64,000 nucleotides of DNA, from contig NZ_CP045571.1 of the NCBI RefSeq assembly GCF_009662475.1, positions 318,501 to 382,500 of the forward strand. The letters are read 5' to 3'. The translations under genes were made by a program, and so were the position numbers. The DNA is from Acidithiobacillus thiooxidans ATCC 19377 (GTDB taxonomy: Bacteria > Pseudomonadota > Gammaproteobacteria > Acidithiobacillales > Acidithiobacillaceae). Shown one piece after another: positions 18,809 through 29,500 of the stretch (positions are counted from its first letter, which is position 1; every line of letters begins with the position of its first letter). The notes beneath the pieces are model-generated. The model ran no database searches. It worked only from the letters and a program-made list of their open reading frames with translations, and was not told the origin of the DNA.

Positions 18809-19425
18809 TGTGCGTGAATAATTTCTGACCATTGTTTGTTGTTGGGTAAACCAGGGACATAACGAATTTTGCCATCCTGGCGATAGACCAGAAAAGGCAC
18901 ACTGGCTCCGGGAATCCCGAGCACTTCGGCTTCCTTGTTGACCAAAAGCGAAGCATTGAAATTCAGTACATCACTCATTTTATTTTGTACGGCAATGGGC
19001 GCAGGATCTATGCCCCCTTCTGGACCATCTTTGGTACTGAATTTATTTTCATTCAGTTTCAGGGCGGCTAGCGGTTCCTTGGCCGCGAGAATGGCAGCAG
19101 CTTTACCGGCGCTACTGGGTGTCAGAAAACCTACGGTAATAAATCTGACCTGTATTTGTTTGTTATGGATTGGGTTTTGCAGCCAGGTATAGATTTCATG
19201 GCAATAAGGACAATTGGGGTCGTAAAAATCATAAATAATCGGTCCCTTGCTGCCTTCCTGAATGTAATGGGTGTGGGTCAGGGCCTGCCAATAATCCTGA
19301 TCCCCGTCACTGCCTGTTGCTGGTCCAGCGACGGCAACGGTCGAGGCGCTCTGAACAAGTAGAACCCCCAGCAATAAGCAAAGCGTCAGACAAGTCCGGT
19401 GCAAATTTTTCAGTGCATGAATCAT
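18805..19425 (-). CDS. Periplasmic thioredoxin-fold protein, DsbG/DsbC-like
   Basis: From the ATG at 19425 the protein has 206 residues: a signal peptide or anchor (about 12-33) and a thioredoxin-like domain with C72-P-Y-C75 in FYDPNCPYCHEIY, then a helical insert and the cis-Pro region SVPFLVY. The CPYC pair and the long insert point to the DsbG/DsbC or DsbA-like group, acting on periplasmic disulfides. An ATG two codons earlier (19431) is too close to AAGGA. It lacks an obvious DsbC dimerisation domain, so an oxidase-like role with DsbB is possible. It is coupled to dsbB. Confidence 0.8.
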   Translation of the reverse strand: MIHALKNLHRTCLTLCLLLGVLLVQSASTVAVAGPATGSDGDQDYWQALTHTHYIQEGSKGPIIYDFYDPNCPYCHEIYTWLQNPIHNKQIQVRFITVGFLTPSSAGKAAAILAAKEPLAALKLNENKFSTKDGPEGGIDPAPIAVQNKMSDVLNFNASLLVNKEAEVLGIPGASVPFLVYRQDGKIRYVPGLPNNKQWSEIIHAQ

Positions 19426-19489
19426 GGGCATAATTCCTTGTATGCTTCAGTTGTGAGGCAAAATGGATATCATTTGGGCGTGCAGCCCA

Positions 19490-19951
19490 TCAAACATCCC
19501 TGGACCCGCCTTTCATGATCCGGGCCTTGTCCCTTTGCCATTCCCGCTCTTTGATCGTTGCCCGCTTGTCATGTTCCTGTTTGCCCTTGACCAACGCTAT
19601 TTCTGCCTTGGCCCGGCCCTGCTTCCAGTACATGGCCAGAGGGACGATGGTAAAACCCTTGCGTTCCACGCTGCCAATCATCCGGTTGATTTGCTCGCGG
19701 TGCATCAACAGCTTGCGGGTTCGGGTAGGATCAGGGTGAATGTGTGTGCTGGCGGTCAGCAGGGGGCTGATATGCGCACCCAGCAGCCAGAGCTCAGCGT
19801 CTTTGACAATGACATAACTGTCCTTGAGGTTCAGGCGCCCGGCGCGCATGGATTTGACTTCCCAGCCTTCCAGGACGATTCCCGCCTCAAAACGTTCTTC
19901 TATGAAATAATCGTGTTTCGCCTCACGATTCAGGGCGATGGTGCTGCTCAT
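19490..19951 (-). CDS. smpB: SsrA-binding protein SmpB
   Basis: SmpB binds tmRNA and delivers it to stalled ribosomes. The 153-residue protein has the start block [15 protein letters not shown], the [16 protein letters not shown] core, GAHISPL and the basic tail [17 protein letters not shown] that enters the mRNA channel. The start at 19951 is set by GGAG 7 bases upstream and by the family length; a longer frame to 20098 is not needed. The tmRNA gene is not recognisable next to it. Confidence 0.95.
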   Translation of the reverse strand: MSSTIALNREAKHDYFIEERFEAGIVLEGWEVKSMRAGRLNLKDSYVIVKDAELWLLGAHISPLLTASTHIHPDPTRTRKLLMHREQINRMIGSVERKGFTIVPLAMYWKQGRAKAEIALVKGKQEHDKRATIKEREWQRDKARIMKGGSRDV

Positions 19952-20068
19952 TGCACAACTCCCGTGCCAGTCAGCCGATGATTGTACGTGAAAAAAGGGG
20001 TATGCAGAAAGTGGCATTGACTTTACATGCCCTCCTGTGGAATTTTTGCGCAGTGCGAAGGGAGGAAC

Positions 20069-21250
20069 ATGGTGGAGTCCAGATTGTTGACGGGGCACTT
20101 GCTACGACGTCGTACCCGGCAACAGGAGGCTATTCCTGACTGGGCGCTGCTGAATGACATGCAGTCCATTGCCGCATGGCTGGAAACCCGCTTGAGCGCC
20201 GCGTCCAGGGAAATTTTACTGGAAAACTATATTTTCGCGGCGGGCCTCTGGCCCCGGCAAATTTTGCGGATATTATGCGACAAAGCCCTGACCGGAGTGG
20301 CGGTATACATTACGCTCGATGCCCTGGGTAGTCGCAGCTTTCCCGAAAGTTGGATTAGCGAGCTGCGCCAGTCTGGAGCGCACCTGCATTTTTATCACCG
20401 TTTGCAACTGAAGGGGCTGGAAAAGCGCTTGCGGCGTACCCACCGTCGTATTGTCGCGATTGATGGCCAATGGCTGGCCGTTGGTGGCTTTGCCCTGGAT
20501 GATGAGTGGCTGGATGCCAAACCAGGAAGTCCGCCTTACCGGGACATGCTGTTTGCCTGTCGTGGTTCCCTGGTGGATCGTGGTCGGGAAATATTTTTCC
20601 GGCACCGGCCGGAACATCTGCCAGCCCTGCCTGCCGGAGTGAGTGAAGAAATGGCGTTCTCTCCAGAATCCTGGGGCGAAGGGCGATTTCTCGAAGGAAC
20701 TCCTCCTGCCAGTTATGCGGTGCGCCGACGCTTGTTGGCGGCCATTCGGGGGGCGCGCCAAAGCATCTGGATTGCGACGCCCTACTTCAATCCTGATCCG
20801 GTGATATTGCGCAGTATTTATCGGGCGGTGCAGCGCGGGGTGGATGTGCGGCTGCTGCTGGCTGGACGCATTACTGATCATCCACTTTTGCGATTCGGGA
20901 TTCAGGCGTATTATCAAAAACTGATGCGTAGAGGTGTGCATATATATGAATATCAGGGCGCTTTCCTCCACGCCAAGTACGTATTGGTAGACCGATCCTG
21001 GGCGACACTGGGTTCGGCAAATTTTGATTTCCTGAGTTTGTGGTTTAATCACGAGCTCAATCTTGAACTGCGTTTGGCCCGGGTATCCTTGCTGTTGCAC
21101 GGATTATTTGTGCGTGAATTTGCCATATCCCGAAAAATCGATCTGGAACCCTGGCGTAAACGCCCCTACTGGCGACGTTTGCCGGAATGGTGCCTGGCTC
21201 AGCTCGATCGCTGGGTGCAGGCCCATGCCATGGGTCAACGCCGTTATTGA
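20069..21250 (+). CDS. Cardiolipin-synthase-like phospholipase D family enzyme
   Basis: This 393-residue protein has two phospholipase D half-sites: H125-R-R-x4-D132 followed by LAVGG, and H301-A-K303-x4-D308 in [20 protein letters not shown]. The layout without N-terminal membrane spans is that of ClsB-type cardiolipin synthases, which join phosphatidylglycerol units at the inner membrane. The lysine of the first HKD motif is replaced by Arg, which may still allow activity or make that half structural. The ATG at 20069 has a GGGAGG site 5 bases upstream. It is divergent from smpB and followed 8 bases later by ratA. Confidence 0.82.
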   Translation: MVESRLLTGHLLRRRTRQQEAIPDWALLNDMQSIAAWLETRLSAASREILLENYIFAAGLWPRQILRILCDKALTGVAVYITLDALGSRSFPESWISELRQSGAHLHFYHRLQLKGLEKRLRRTHRRIVAIDGQWLAVGGFALDDEWLDAKPGSPPYRDMLFACRGSLVDRGREIFFRHRPEHLPALPAGVSEEMAFSPESWGEGRFLEGTPPASYAVRRRLLAAIRGARQSIWIATPYFNPDPVILRSIYRAVQRGVDVRLLLAGRITDHPLLRFGIQAYYQKLMRRGVHIYEYQGAFLHAKYVLVDRSWATLGSANFDFLSLWFNHELNLELRLARVSLLLHGLFVREFAISRKIDLEPWRKRPYWRRLPEWCLAQLDRWVQAHAMGQRRY

Positions 21251-21258
21251 GAGGATGC

Positions 21259-21729
21259 ATGCATCATATTTGTAAAACGGCTGTGTTGCCGTACAGCGCG
21301 GGTCAGGTTATGGCCCTAATTGAAGATATTCGTTCCTACCCACAATTTCTGCCCTGGTGTGGCAGAACCCGAATCATTCAGGATCGGGACGAAGAAGTGA
21401 TTGCCGAAATCACCATTTCTCATGGTGCATTTGGTAAATCATTTACCACCAAAAACCGCTATCAGCGCCCCAAGCTGGCAGAAGTGCGTCTGGTGAATGG
21501 TCCTTTTCGTTTTCTGGAAGGATTGTGGCAGCTTGAACCTGACTCCAAGGGCACCAGGGTGACGCTGGATATGCGCTTCGAATTTGCTTCACGGCTGGTG
21601 GGCGCGTTTCTGGAGCCCATTTTTAAGCAGGCAGCTGAAACCATGGTGCAGCGTTTTGCGCAAAGAGCGCGCGCTGTATATGGCCCCCCTGCAGCCATTC
21701 CGGTAACAGGGGACCGTCCATCTTCTTAG
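21259..21729 (+). CDS. ratA: RatA/Coq10-like START-domain protein
   Basis: This 156-residue single-domain polyketide-cyclase/START protein matches the RatA (YfjG) and Coq10 family, known as a ubiquinone-binding protein in respiration and also reported as a ribosome-association factor in E. coli. Typical blocks are LIEDIRSYPQFLPWCGR (residues about 20-36), FTTKNRY and LVNGPFRFLEGLW. The ATG at 21259 follows GAGAGG closely and is 8 bases after the preceding gene. The neighbouring smpB and bamE are the usual gammaproteobacterial company. Confidence 0.85.
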   Translation: MHHICKTAVLPYSAGQVMALIEDIRSYPQFLPWCGRTRIIQDRDEEVIAEITISHGAFGKSFTTKNRYQRPKLAEVRLVNGPFRFLEGLWQLEPDSKGTRVTLDMRFEFASRLVGAFLEPIFKQAAETMVQRFAQRARAVYGPPAAIPVTGDRPSS

Positions 21730-21737
21730 GCTTTCAC

Positions 21738-21935
21738 CCTAAAAACGGCAGTTGCCGTGGATGCTTTTTGCTCCGTTGTTCCTTGCCTGTTGTTCTAAGG
21801 CTCATCCTGCTGTCAGGAGAGAACTCGCCCTGCGGGCTCAAACAGCTCTCCTGACGGGCGCAGGATTTCGCCAAGAACAACAACGGCTCAAAACAAAAGT
21901 CGCTGCAAAGCACCCACGGCAGATGCCGTTTTTAG
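21738..21935 (+). repeat. Dispersed ~195-bp palindromic repeat, copy C
   Basis: This is the clearest copy. Its tips carry ACGGCAGTTGCCGT on the left and ACGGCAGATGCCGT plus five T on the right. The arms pair over most of their length, with a central stem GTCAGGAGAG / CTCTCCTGAC enclosing a GCCC-TGC-GGGC hairpin. It fills the gap between convergent ratA and bamE. The right tip looks like a rho-independent terminator for the leftward-facing or rightward-facing transcript. Confidence 0.92.
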
Positions 21936-21945
21936 ATTTATCCGT

Positions 21946-22293
21946 CTAGGCGTCGGGTTTTTCCGGGCTTTTAACTGTGCCTTTCACATCCCCCTGCACG
22001 CCGATGAGCTTGTCGTCCTTGTCAAAAAGGACAATCACCTTGCGAACCTGGGTACTGCTATAGGCTGGCTTATAGCTATAAGAGTAAATCCATTGATGGG
22101 GGTGCCAAGGGTCCTTCAGCAGTGGTGAACCCAGAATGGTACGCACTTGCAGCGCATCCATACCCGGATGCAATTCTGCCAGTTGCTGGCTGGTGACGAC
22201 GTTACCCTGCTGTACGGCAACCCGATAAATACTGCAGGCTCCGAGCGAGAGGGCACAAAAGGTAATCAGGGTAATCAGGCGGAGGCTTCTCAT
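21946..22293 (-). CDS. bamE: Outer membrane assembly lipoprotein BamE
   Basis: BamE (SmpA/OmlA) is a small lipoprotein of the BAM complex that inserts beta-barrel proteins. From the ATG at 22293 the protein has 115 residues, with a lipoprotein signal ending LSLGAC20, the family core VVTSQQLAELHPGMDALQVR, LGSPLL and WIYSYSYKP. It is divergent from fur with 66 bases between the starts, the common omlA-fur arrangement. A palindromic repeat copy follows its stop. Confidence 0.92.
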   Translation of the reverse strand: MRSLRLITLITFCALSLGACSIYRVAVQQGNVVTSQQLAELHPGMDALQVRTILGSPLLKDPWHPHQWIYSYSYKPAYSSTQVRKVIVLFDKDDKLIGVQGDVKGTVKSPEKPDA

Positions 22294-22359
22294 AGTCCTT
22301 GTCTTAAGCGTCAGGTACAACTATCCTAAACCATTACGCATGGGAATTGCTACGAGCAC

Positions 22360-22821
22360 ATGAACTACGAAAAATTGAATAGTGACGAATTGAAGCGGGC
22401 TGGTCTGAAAGCTACATTGCCACGTCTGAAGATTCTCCGCATTTTTGAGGACAGTGACACCCGGCATTTAACGGCGGAAGAAGTGTATCGTCAGTTGCTG
22501 GATGCCGGCGAAGAAGTGGGTCTGGCCACGGTCTATCGGGTATTGACCCAGTTTGAGATGGCTGGTCTGGTACGCCGTCATCACTTTGAAGGGGACAAGG
22601 CCGTTTTTGAAATGAACGAAACCGGTCACCATGACCATATGGTCTGTACGGCTTGTGGCAAGGTTCTGGAGTTTTTTGATGAGGCGCTGGAAGCCCGTCA
22701 AAATGAAATCGCCGGAGCTCAGGGGTTTTTCATCAGCGATCATAGCCTGTATTTGTACGGGACCTGTCTGGGAATGCAGGAATCCGGGGTTTGTTCTTTG
22801 CAGGCTCCAGCGGGCAAATAA
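22360..22821 (+). CDS. fur: Ferric uptake regulator Fur
   Basis: Fur represses iron-uptake genes when loaded with Fe(II). The 153-residue protein has the winged-helix DNA-binding half (GLKATLPRLKIL, TAEEVYRQLL, GLATVYRVLTQF) and the metal half with H90, H91, D92, H93, C96 and C99 in GHHDHMVCTACG, plus C136 and C145 near the end. The final CxxxxxxxxC pair is present, so it can bind a structural zinc. It is divergent from bamE and convergent with proB. Confidence 0.95.
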   Translation: MNYEKLNSDELKRAGLKATLPRLKILRIFEDSDTRHLTAEEVYRQLLDAGEEVGLATVYRVLTQFEMAGLVRRHHFEGDKAVFEMNETGHHDHMVCTACGKVLEFFDEALEARQNEIAGAQGFFISDHSLYLYGTCLGMQESGVCSLQAPAGK

Positions 22822-22841
22822 TTTTCTGAACATTTGCAAAG

Positions 22842-23963
22842 TTAGTTGCTGAGTACCAGATTATCACGGTGGATGATTTCCACCTCGTCAATATCTCCAA
22901 ATAATTCCAAAAGCATCTTGCTGCTTTTTCCCATTCTCAGCAGGACATCTTCATAAGCAAAATTCACCAGGCCACGGGCTATTTCCTGTCCTTCCGGGTC
23001 GACGCAGCATAACAGATCGCCGCGCTGAAAATTGCCCTCGGCAGCAGTAATCCCTACAGGTAGCAGGCTGCTACCTTTTTCGCGCAAGACCTTGGCCGCA
23101 CCGGCATCCAGATGCAACAACCCGTTGGGGCGGAGCTGACCGACCAGCCAGCGCTTGCGTGCCGCCAGCTTGGCGACGCCGGGCCGAAAATAGGTGCCCA
23201 AAGGTTCCCCCGCCCAGATGCGCAGCAAGACATCCTCAGCGCCACCCGGCGCGATGATGGTGGCCGCACCAGATTGTGCCGCACGGCTGGCTGCGTGGAC
23301 CTTGGTGCTCATTCCGCCGGTGCCGACGGCGCTGCCGCTGCCCCCGGCCATGCCCAGCAGGGCAGGATCCCCAGCCTCCACTTCGGTCAGTAAACGGGCA
23401 TCAGGGGCTTTACGGGGATCCTGGTCGTACAAACCCGCCTGGTCCGTCAAAATCACCAGTAAATCAGCTTCCAGCAGGTTGGCAACCATGGCGGCCAGGG
23501 TATCATTATCGCCAAAACGGATTTCGGTGCTGGCAATGGCATCATTTTCATTGATGATGGGAATGACCCCGAGTTCCAGCAGCGTACGCAGGGTTGCTCG
23601 CGCATTCAGATAGCGATGGCGTTCCTGAAGGTCTTCGTGGGTCAGCAGGACCTGACTGCCGTGAACCCCGCCCCGGCGGAGGAATTCGTTATACACCTGA
23701 ATCAGTGCTGCCTGGCCGACGCTGGCTGCCGCCTGCAGCTGGTGCAGGGCATTGGGGCGGCTCGTCCAGCCCAGGCGCTCCATGCCAGCTGCCACGGCGC
23801 CGGAAGAAACCAGTACGATGTCCAGGCCATGCCGGCGTAGCACCAGCAGTTGTTTGACCCAGGCCTCAATGGCAGGGAGGTCCAGACCTTGGCCATTATT
23901 GGTGAGCAGGCTGCTGCCAATTTTAATGACCCAGCGCTGGGCATTTTTAAGGTCGCGGCTCAT
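22842..23963 (-). CDS. proB: Glutamate 5-kinase
   Basis: ProB phosphorylates glutamate in proline synthesis. The 373-residue protein has an amino-acid-kinase domain ([40 protein letters not shown]) and a C-terminal PUA domain (about 280-360). Its start overlaps the obgE stop by 4 bases, giving the rplU-rpmA-obgE-proB unit that is common in proteobacteria. proC is at 9.4 kb. Confidence 0.95.
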   Translation of the reverse strand: MSRDLKNAQRWVIKIGSSLLTNNGQGLDLPAIEAWVKQLLVLRRHGLDIVLVSSGAVAAGMERLGWTSRPNALHQLQAAASVGQAALIQVYNEFLRRGGVHGSQVLLTHEDLQERHRYLNARATLRTLLELGVIPIINENDAIASTEIRFGDNDTLAAMVANLLEADLLVILTDQAGLYDQDPRKAPDARLLTEVEAGDPALLGMAGGSGSAVGTGGMSTKVHAASRAAQSGAATIIAPGGAEDVLLRIWAGEPLGTYFRPGVAKLAARKRWLVGQLRPNGLLHLDAGAAKVLREKGSSLLPVGITAAEGNFQRGDLLCCVDPEGQEIARGLVNFAYEDVLLRMGKSSKMLLELFGDIDEVEIIHRDNLVLSN

Positions 23964-25075
23964 TCATCGTCATCCCAGTCGGCGCTCAAATCATCACCTT
24001 CCCACTCTTCCAGATATTCTTCCTCTTCATCGCCCCATTCTTCCGACTGTACTGGATCAGGTGCGGGTGGCAGATCTGGCAGTGCCTGCCAGATGGCGTG
24101 GGTGAGGGTATTGCAGCCCGCACCGCTGGCAGCGGAAATCAAAAATGCCGGACCATCCCAGGAAAGCTCGGTACGAATCGCCTGAAAACGCGCCTCGCCT
24201 TCTTCAGCGCTGAACAGGTCGGCCTTATTGACTACCAGCCAGCGCGGGCGCTGAGCGAGGGCGGGGCTGTAAGCGAGCAGCTCTTCTTCCAGAGCGCGAA
24301 TGTTCTCGGCAGGGTTACTCTCATCCACAGGAGCCATGTCGACCATGTGCAGGAGCAGGCGGGTACGACTGAGATGTTTCAGAAAACGGGTACCTAGCCC
24401 GGCGCCCTCGGAGGCTCCGGGGATCAGGCCGGGAATATCCGCGAGAACAAAAGATTCGTGGGTCGCCACCCGGACTACACCGAGATTGGGGTAGAGGGTG
24501 GTGAACGGGTAGTCTGCCACTTTCGGGCGGGCCGCACTGACTGCCCTGATCAGAGTGCTTTTGCCCGCATTGGGCAGGCCCAGCAGGCCGACATCGGCCA
24601 GAACCCGTAGCTCCAGACGAAGATTGCGTTCTTCTCCCGGCGTGCCTTTTTCATATTGACGGGGTGCGCGATTGATGCTGGATTTGAAATGCAAATTGCC
24701 GTGTCCGCCGCGTCCGCCTTGAGCGACCAGCAAACGTTCCCCATCTTCGCGCAAATCACCCAATAATTCACGGGTGTCGTCATCGTAGACCAAGGTGCCC
24801 ACCGGGACGTGGATTTCCTTATCCAGACCCGCGCGCCCGGTCATTTGTCTACCCGCACCACCATGCCCGGTTTCGGCCCGGTAACGGCGCTGGTAGCGGA
24901 AATCTATCAGGGTATTGAGGCTGGCCTGGGCGACGAGGAAAACGCTGCCACCGCGGCCACCATCACCACCATCTGGACCGCCAAAGGGGATAAATTTTTC
25001 CCGACGAAAGCTCAGGGAGCCGTGCCCACCGGTACCCGAAGCAACATGGATGCGTACTTCATCAATAAACTTCAT
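23960..25075 (-). CDS. obgE: GTPase Obg/CgtA
   Basis: ObgE is an essential GTPase tied to 50S ribosome assembly and the stringent response. The 371-residue protein has the Gly-rich Obg fold ([20 protein letters not shown]), G1 GLPNAGKST (about residue 165-173), G3 in DIPGLI, G4 NKAD and a strongly acidic C-terminal tail. It lies 54 bases after rpmA and overlaps proB by 4 bases. Confidence 0.96.
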   Translation of the reverse strand: MKFIDEVRIHVASGTGGHGSLSFRREKFIPFGGPDGGDGGRGGSVFLVAQASLNTLIDFRYQRRYRAETGHGGAGRQMTGRAGLDKEIHVPVGTLVYDDDTRELLGDLREDGERLLVAQGGRGGHGNLHFKSSINRAPRQYEKGTPGEERNLRLELRVLADVGLLGLPNAGKSTLIRAVSAARPKVADYPFTTLYPNLGVVRVATHESFVLADIPGLIPGASEGAGLGTRFLKHLSRTRLLLHMVDMAPVDESNPAENIRALEEELLAYSPALAQRPRWLVVNKADLFSAEEGEARFQAIRTELSWDGPAFLISAASGAGCNTLTHAIWQALPDLPPAPDPVQSEEWGDEEEEYLEEWEGDDLSADWDDDE

Positions 25076-25129
25076 AAAAAACCCCGCTCCCGCAAAAACG
25101 GGGCGGGGTCCCTCTGCGCAGAGGCCGGT

Positions 25130-25390
25130 TCAGGCCACGGATACGACGCTGACGGTACGTACCTGGCGCGGTCCCTTGCGCTCGAATTTTACGACCCCTT
25201 CTGCGGTGGCAAAGAGGGTGTGATCCTTGCCGATACCGACGTTGCTACCCGGATAAAACTGGGTGCCACGCTGACGAATGATGATGTTGCCGGGGATAAC
25301 CAGCTGTCCGGCGTAACGTTTCACGCCCAGGCGCTTGGATTCTGAATCGCGTCCATTGCGCGAAGAGCCACCCGCTTTCTTATGTGCCAT
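25130..25390 (-). CDS. rpmA: 50S ribosomal protein L27
   Basis: This 86-residue protein begins [16 protein letters not shown], the canonical L27 N-terminus that reaches the peptidyl-transferase centre, and contains [19 protein letters not shown]. It lies 11 bases after rplU in the usual order. Confidence 0.97.
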   Translation of the reverse strand: MAHKKAGGSSRNGRDSESKRLGVKRYAGQLVIPGNIIIRQRGTQFYPGSNVGIGKDHTLFATAEGVVKFERKGPRQVRTVSVVSVA

Positions 25391-25401
25391 GACTGTGCTC
25401 C

Positions 25402-25713
25402 TTAGGCTTCAATGCCGGTAATGCGGACTTCAGTAAAATACTGACGATGTCCCTGCTGCTTACGGTAATGCTTGCGCCGACGCATCTTGAAAATATGCAC
25501 CTTGGCAGCCCGTCCCTGACTGAGCACGGTGGCCTTGACGGCTGCACCTGCTACCAGCGGTTGACCGACCACTACATCACTGCCAACGCCGACCATCAGT
25601 ACCCGGTCCAGCGCGAGTTCCGCACCTGGCTCTGCTTCCATCTTTTCGAGCCGGAGCTTGTCGCCCACCGTCACCCGATACTGCTTGCCACCATTTTCAA
25701 TGACCGCGTACAT
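25402..25713 (-). CDS. rplU: 50S ribosomal protein L21
   Basis: This 103-residue protein begins [14 protein letters not shown] and ends with the [13 protein letters not shown] block, as expected for L21; it contacts 23S rRNA beside L20. The ATG at 25713 has GGAGG six bases upstream, and the preceding GTG is rejected. It heads the operon rplU-rpmA-obgE-proB. Confidence 0.97.
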   Translation of the reverse strand: MYAVIENGGKQYRVTVGDKLRLEKMEAEPGAELALDRVLMVGVGSDVVVGQPLVAGAAVKATVLSQGRAAKVHIFKMRRRKHYRKQQGHRQYFTEVRITGIEA

Positions 25714-25763
25714 CACAAACCTCCAACAAGGGTTTTACCCGGTACTGTCCGGAAAAGTTCGCA

Positions 25764-25792
25764 AGGATAGCGTTATCAGTCTATTAACGCAA
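25764..25792 (-). promoter_or_regulatory. Likely sigma-70 promoter of the rplU operon
   Basis: On the minus strand TTGCGT (25787-25792) and TATCCT (25764-25769) are 17 bases apart, about 50 bases before the rplU start. Each box has 4 of 6 consensus bases. Confidence 0.5.
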
Positions 25793-25855
25793 GAGGATGA
25801 GGACTTGTTTTGTTGACTGATCTGCATCGGCGCATAAATTGTCTGAGCGAACCAC

Positions 25856-26299
25856 TCAAGTGCGGGGCAATAAGCGGTCCAGAGCATTCGCAAAGGCCTG
25901 CCGGTCGGCTTGGCTCAGGGTGGCGGGGCCGCCAGTACGCACGCCGGAATCTCGCAGCTGCTCCATCATATCCCTGATGCGTAGACGCTCACGGATGGTT
26001 TCTGGGGAGTACCGCTCGCCGCGTGGGCTGAGCGCTTGGCCGTTTTTCTCCAGTACGGCAGCGGCCAGGGGAATATCGGCGGTAATGACCAGATCGCCCG
26101 CTTCAATGCAGCGCACAATTTCATCATCGGCCACATCAAAGCCGCCCGGTACTACCACGCTGCGAATGTGAGCCGATTGGGGTATACGCAGGGGCTGATT
26201 GGCGACCAGGGTCAAGGGCAGTTTCAGACGCGTACTGGCGCGAAACAGAATTTCCTTGATGACATTGGGGCAGGCGTCGGCATCGACCCAGATATGCAT
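25856..26299 (-). CDS. YaiI/UPF0178 (DUF188) family protein
   Basis: This 147-residue protein begins [16 protein letters not shown], the family hallmark, followed by [15 protein letters not shown] (about residues 55-70) and [11 protein letters not shown]. The fold is PIN/NYN-like with conserved Asp residues, suggesting a nuclease, but no function is established. The start at 26299 fits the family; the longer frame to 26365 adds nothing conserved. It reads toward rplU but is separated from it by a promoter-like region. Confidence 0.85.
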   Translation of the reverse strand: MHIWVDADACPNVIKEILFRASTRLKLPLTLVANQPLRIPQSAHIRSVVVPGGFDVADDEIVRCIEAGDLVITADIPLAAAVLEKNGQALSPRGERYSPETIRERLRIRDMMEQLRDSGVRTGGPATLSQADRQAFANALDRLLPRT

Positions 26300-26599
26300 G
26301 GAAAGACTCGTATTTATAGAGGAATGGACCTTGGCATAGATGGAACTTGCTGGCAATGCCAACATCCCGTTATGTGGTAGCTAACAACCCACCTGAATGA
26401 GTTGAAATGTAGATGGCGGGTAAGCATCTGGGATGCCTTGTCCAATCACTTGCATCAGGCACCCCAAGTATGACAACCTGATTACAAGAGGTTGTAGCGC
26501 TGCAGTAGCCAAAAGCGCATAAAAACCCGTAAATGAAAAAAGGAGGCAGGCACAGGCTGATCATGGACCCGATTACCTGCTGCAAGGAGCCTTGTAGGA
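26300..26599. other. 300-base intergenic region between the YaiI gene and putA
   Basis: No gene is visible here. An imperfect inverted repeat, GGGATGCCT (26430-26438) and AGGCACCCC (26457-26465) with an 18-base gap and one mismatch, may be an operator or a weak hairpin. Promoters for both divergent genes should lie here, but I cannot pick convincing boxes. Confidence 0.5.
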
Positions 26600-29500
26600 A
26601 TGTCTCAAACCCGTTTACATACCATTTTGCCCAGTGATTTCAATGATTCTCCGGATTTTCTTCGGGAATCTGTGACACTGCCACCCCCGTACCGGGATGA
26701 AAATCAGCAGGTTGAAGTACTGCTGTCGGCGCTCAGCGGCAATCTGAACTGGCTGAACGTCATCGATCAGGCGCGGCCCTGGGTGGAAGCGGTGCGCAAG
26801 CAGCCAGCCCCGTTCTGGGCTCTGGAGTCGCTGTTAAGGGAGTACCCCATCACCAGCGCCGAAGGCTTGGCCTTGATGCGTCTGGCCGAGGCCCTGCTGC
26901 GCGTGCCCGATACGGGTACGGCGGCCTTGCTGGCGGCGGATCAGCTGGGCAGGGCGCGCTTTGCCGGTGAGGAAAAACAGTCCTGGATTACCCAGATTTC
27001 GGGTCGGGTGCTGATTCTATCCCGCCGTCTGCTTGCCGAAAAAGAAACACGCAGTCTGGTGCAACGACTGGGCATGAATACCGTCGTGACAGCAGCAGTG
27101 CGGGCCATTGCGCTACTGGGGCGGCAGTTTGTACTGGGGCAGGATCTTGGTGAGGCGCGCCGGCGCTCTGCCGAAGCCCGAAAAAAACAGCCCGCACTCT
27201 GCTATTCCTACGATATGTTGGGAGAAGGTGCCCGCAACAGTGCCGATGCAACCCGCTATGCGGCTTCTTATGAATCTGCCTTGCGCGTTTTGGCTACCCA
27301 ACCCGGCAGTGGGGGTTCCCGGGAGCGGGATGGCATCTCCATCAAATTGTCAGCACTGCATCCGCGTTTTGAAGAAGCCCAGCGCGCCCGTCTGTGGAAA
27401 GAGCTGTTCCCCAAGTTGCAGCAACTGGCCGAGCTGGCGGCTCAGGGGCGTTTGAATCTGACGCTGGATGCGGAAGAAAGCGATCGTCTTGAGTTGCAGC
27501 TCGATTTGCTGGATGCCTTGCAACAGCATATTGCCGGGCAGGCCACTTGTGCGGGCTGGGACGGTCTCGGCATTGCCGTGCAGGCGTATCAGAGCCGGGC
27601 AGATGCTGCCATTGACGAAGTTCTGGCCCGAACGCGCCGCAATCAGAGCCGTTTGATGATGCGGCTGGTCAAGGGCGCTTACTGGGATATGGAAATCAAA
27701 AGAGCCCAGGAGATGGGCTTGTCCGGGTATCCGGTGTTTACCCATAAACATCATACTGATATCAGCTATCTGGCCGGTGCGGCGCGGCTCCTTGAAAACG
27801 CCAACGGTCCTCAGGCGTTGGTCTACCCGCAATTCGCCACCCACAATGCAGCGACCATTGCTGCTGTTTTGCAATTGGCGGATCAACAACCCGATGCCCG
27901 TTTTGAGATGCAGCGTCTGCATGGCATGGGAGAAGGAATTTATCGGGAGGTTTTACGCCACGCCCGCATTCAGCACTTGCGGATATATGCCCCGGTGGGT
28001 CGTCATCGGGATCTGCTTGCCTATCTGGTCCGGAGGCTTCTTGAAAACGCTGCCAACACCTCTTTTGTTCATCAGTTGGCTAATCAGCATGTGGCTGCCG
28101 AAGATCTGCTGGTCAGTCCGCTCTGGCGGGCGGAAGAGACGGCCTTGCCCAAACCCGTAGAGATTTACGGCCATCTTCATGGTGAATTACGACTGAACAG
28201 CCAAGGAATGGATATGACTTACATTGCCGAACGTAGCCCCGCCCTGGAAGCCGCATTGGCTCTGCGGGTAAAGACCCCCGAAGAAATACAGGTGGAAGAA
28301 GTAGACCCCTTAATGCACACACTGCACGCCGGGCAAATGCGCTGGGATGCGGTACCCGTCGAGCGTCGTGCCGAAATTTTGGCTCAGGCGGCTGAGCTGC
28401 TGGAAACCCGACAGGACAAATTGCTTGCTCTGATTATGCGCGAAGCACATAAAACTTTGGCAGATGCGGTTGCCGAACTGCGTGAGGCCGTAGATTTTTG
28501 CCGTTATTATGCCATTCAGGCCAAGGCGCTCATGCGCAAGGAAGCTCTGCCCGGTCCCACTGGTGAGGCCAACTCCCTGAGTTTGCGGGGGCGTGGCGTA
28601 TTTGTCTGCATTAGCCCCTGGAATTTTCCCCTGGCAATTTTTGCCGGTCAGGTCGTTGCGGCGCTGGTTACGGGCAATAGTGTGGCAGCCAAGCCCGCCG
28701 AGCAGACCATGGCCATTGCCCAGGCTTTTGTCGAACTTTTGTGGGAGGCCGGAGTTCCCCGTGATGTGCTGGCGCTGATGCCCGGTGCTGGAGAAACCGT
28801 AGGCGCGGCTCTGGTAGAGCATCCGCTGACTGGCGGCGTGGTGTTTACCGGTTCAACAGGTGTTGCTCGCCACATTCATCAGGGTCTGGCGGCCAAGGAA
28901 GGCCCCATTGTGCCCTTGATTGCTGAAACCGGCGGCATTAATGCCATGATTGTGGATTCTACGGCTCTGGCGGAACAGGTGGTCGATGCAGTGATTGCCT
29001 CGGCATTTCGTTCCGCCGGACAACGATGTTCGGCACTGCGTTTGCTTTGTGTACAGGAAGAATGTGCAGAAGAAATTCTGACCATGCTCAAAGGGGCCAT
29101 GCAGGAACTGGTGATCGGACCGACCATCCATTATGCCACTGATGTCGGACCCGTTATTGATGTCGAAGCACAGACCAATATTCTGGCGCAAATTGCCCGG
29201 GTGGAGCAGGGCGGGGGAAAATTGCTGGCCCGTTGTGCCTGGCCCCCGGCTTTGCTGGAAAATGCCCGGGTTACGGATGATTCTGTAGCATTGACCATGC
29301 AGGACGATCAGCAGCGTAATCTGCATTTTGTAGCCCCCTGTGCGTATGCCATTACTCATGTCAGTCAGGTTCGCGAGGAAATATTTGGTCCGGTGCTGCA
29401 GGTGGTCACCTGGAAAGCCGGACAAATCGATGCCCTGGTGGATGCCATCAACGCTTTGGGATTTGGGCTGACTTTAGGTGTCCAAACGCGGATTGATGGG

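Noticed and set aside
21752-21949. 65-residue open frame in copy C, similar to one at 37268-37474 in copy D
   Set aside because: Both come from the same repeat. They look like a conserved small-protein family, but the pairing of arms explains the conservation better than coding does.
26430-26465. Inverted repeat as a terminator upstream of putA
   Set aside because: The loop is 18 bases, a mismatch is present and no T-run follows. It is listed only as a possible operator.
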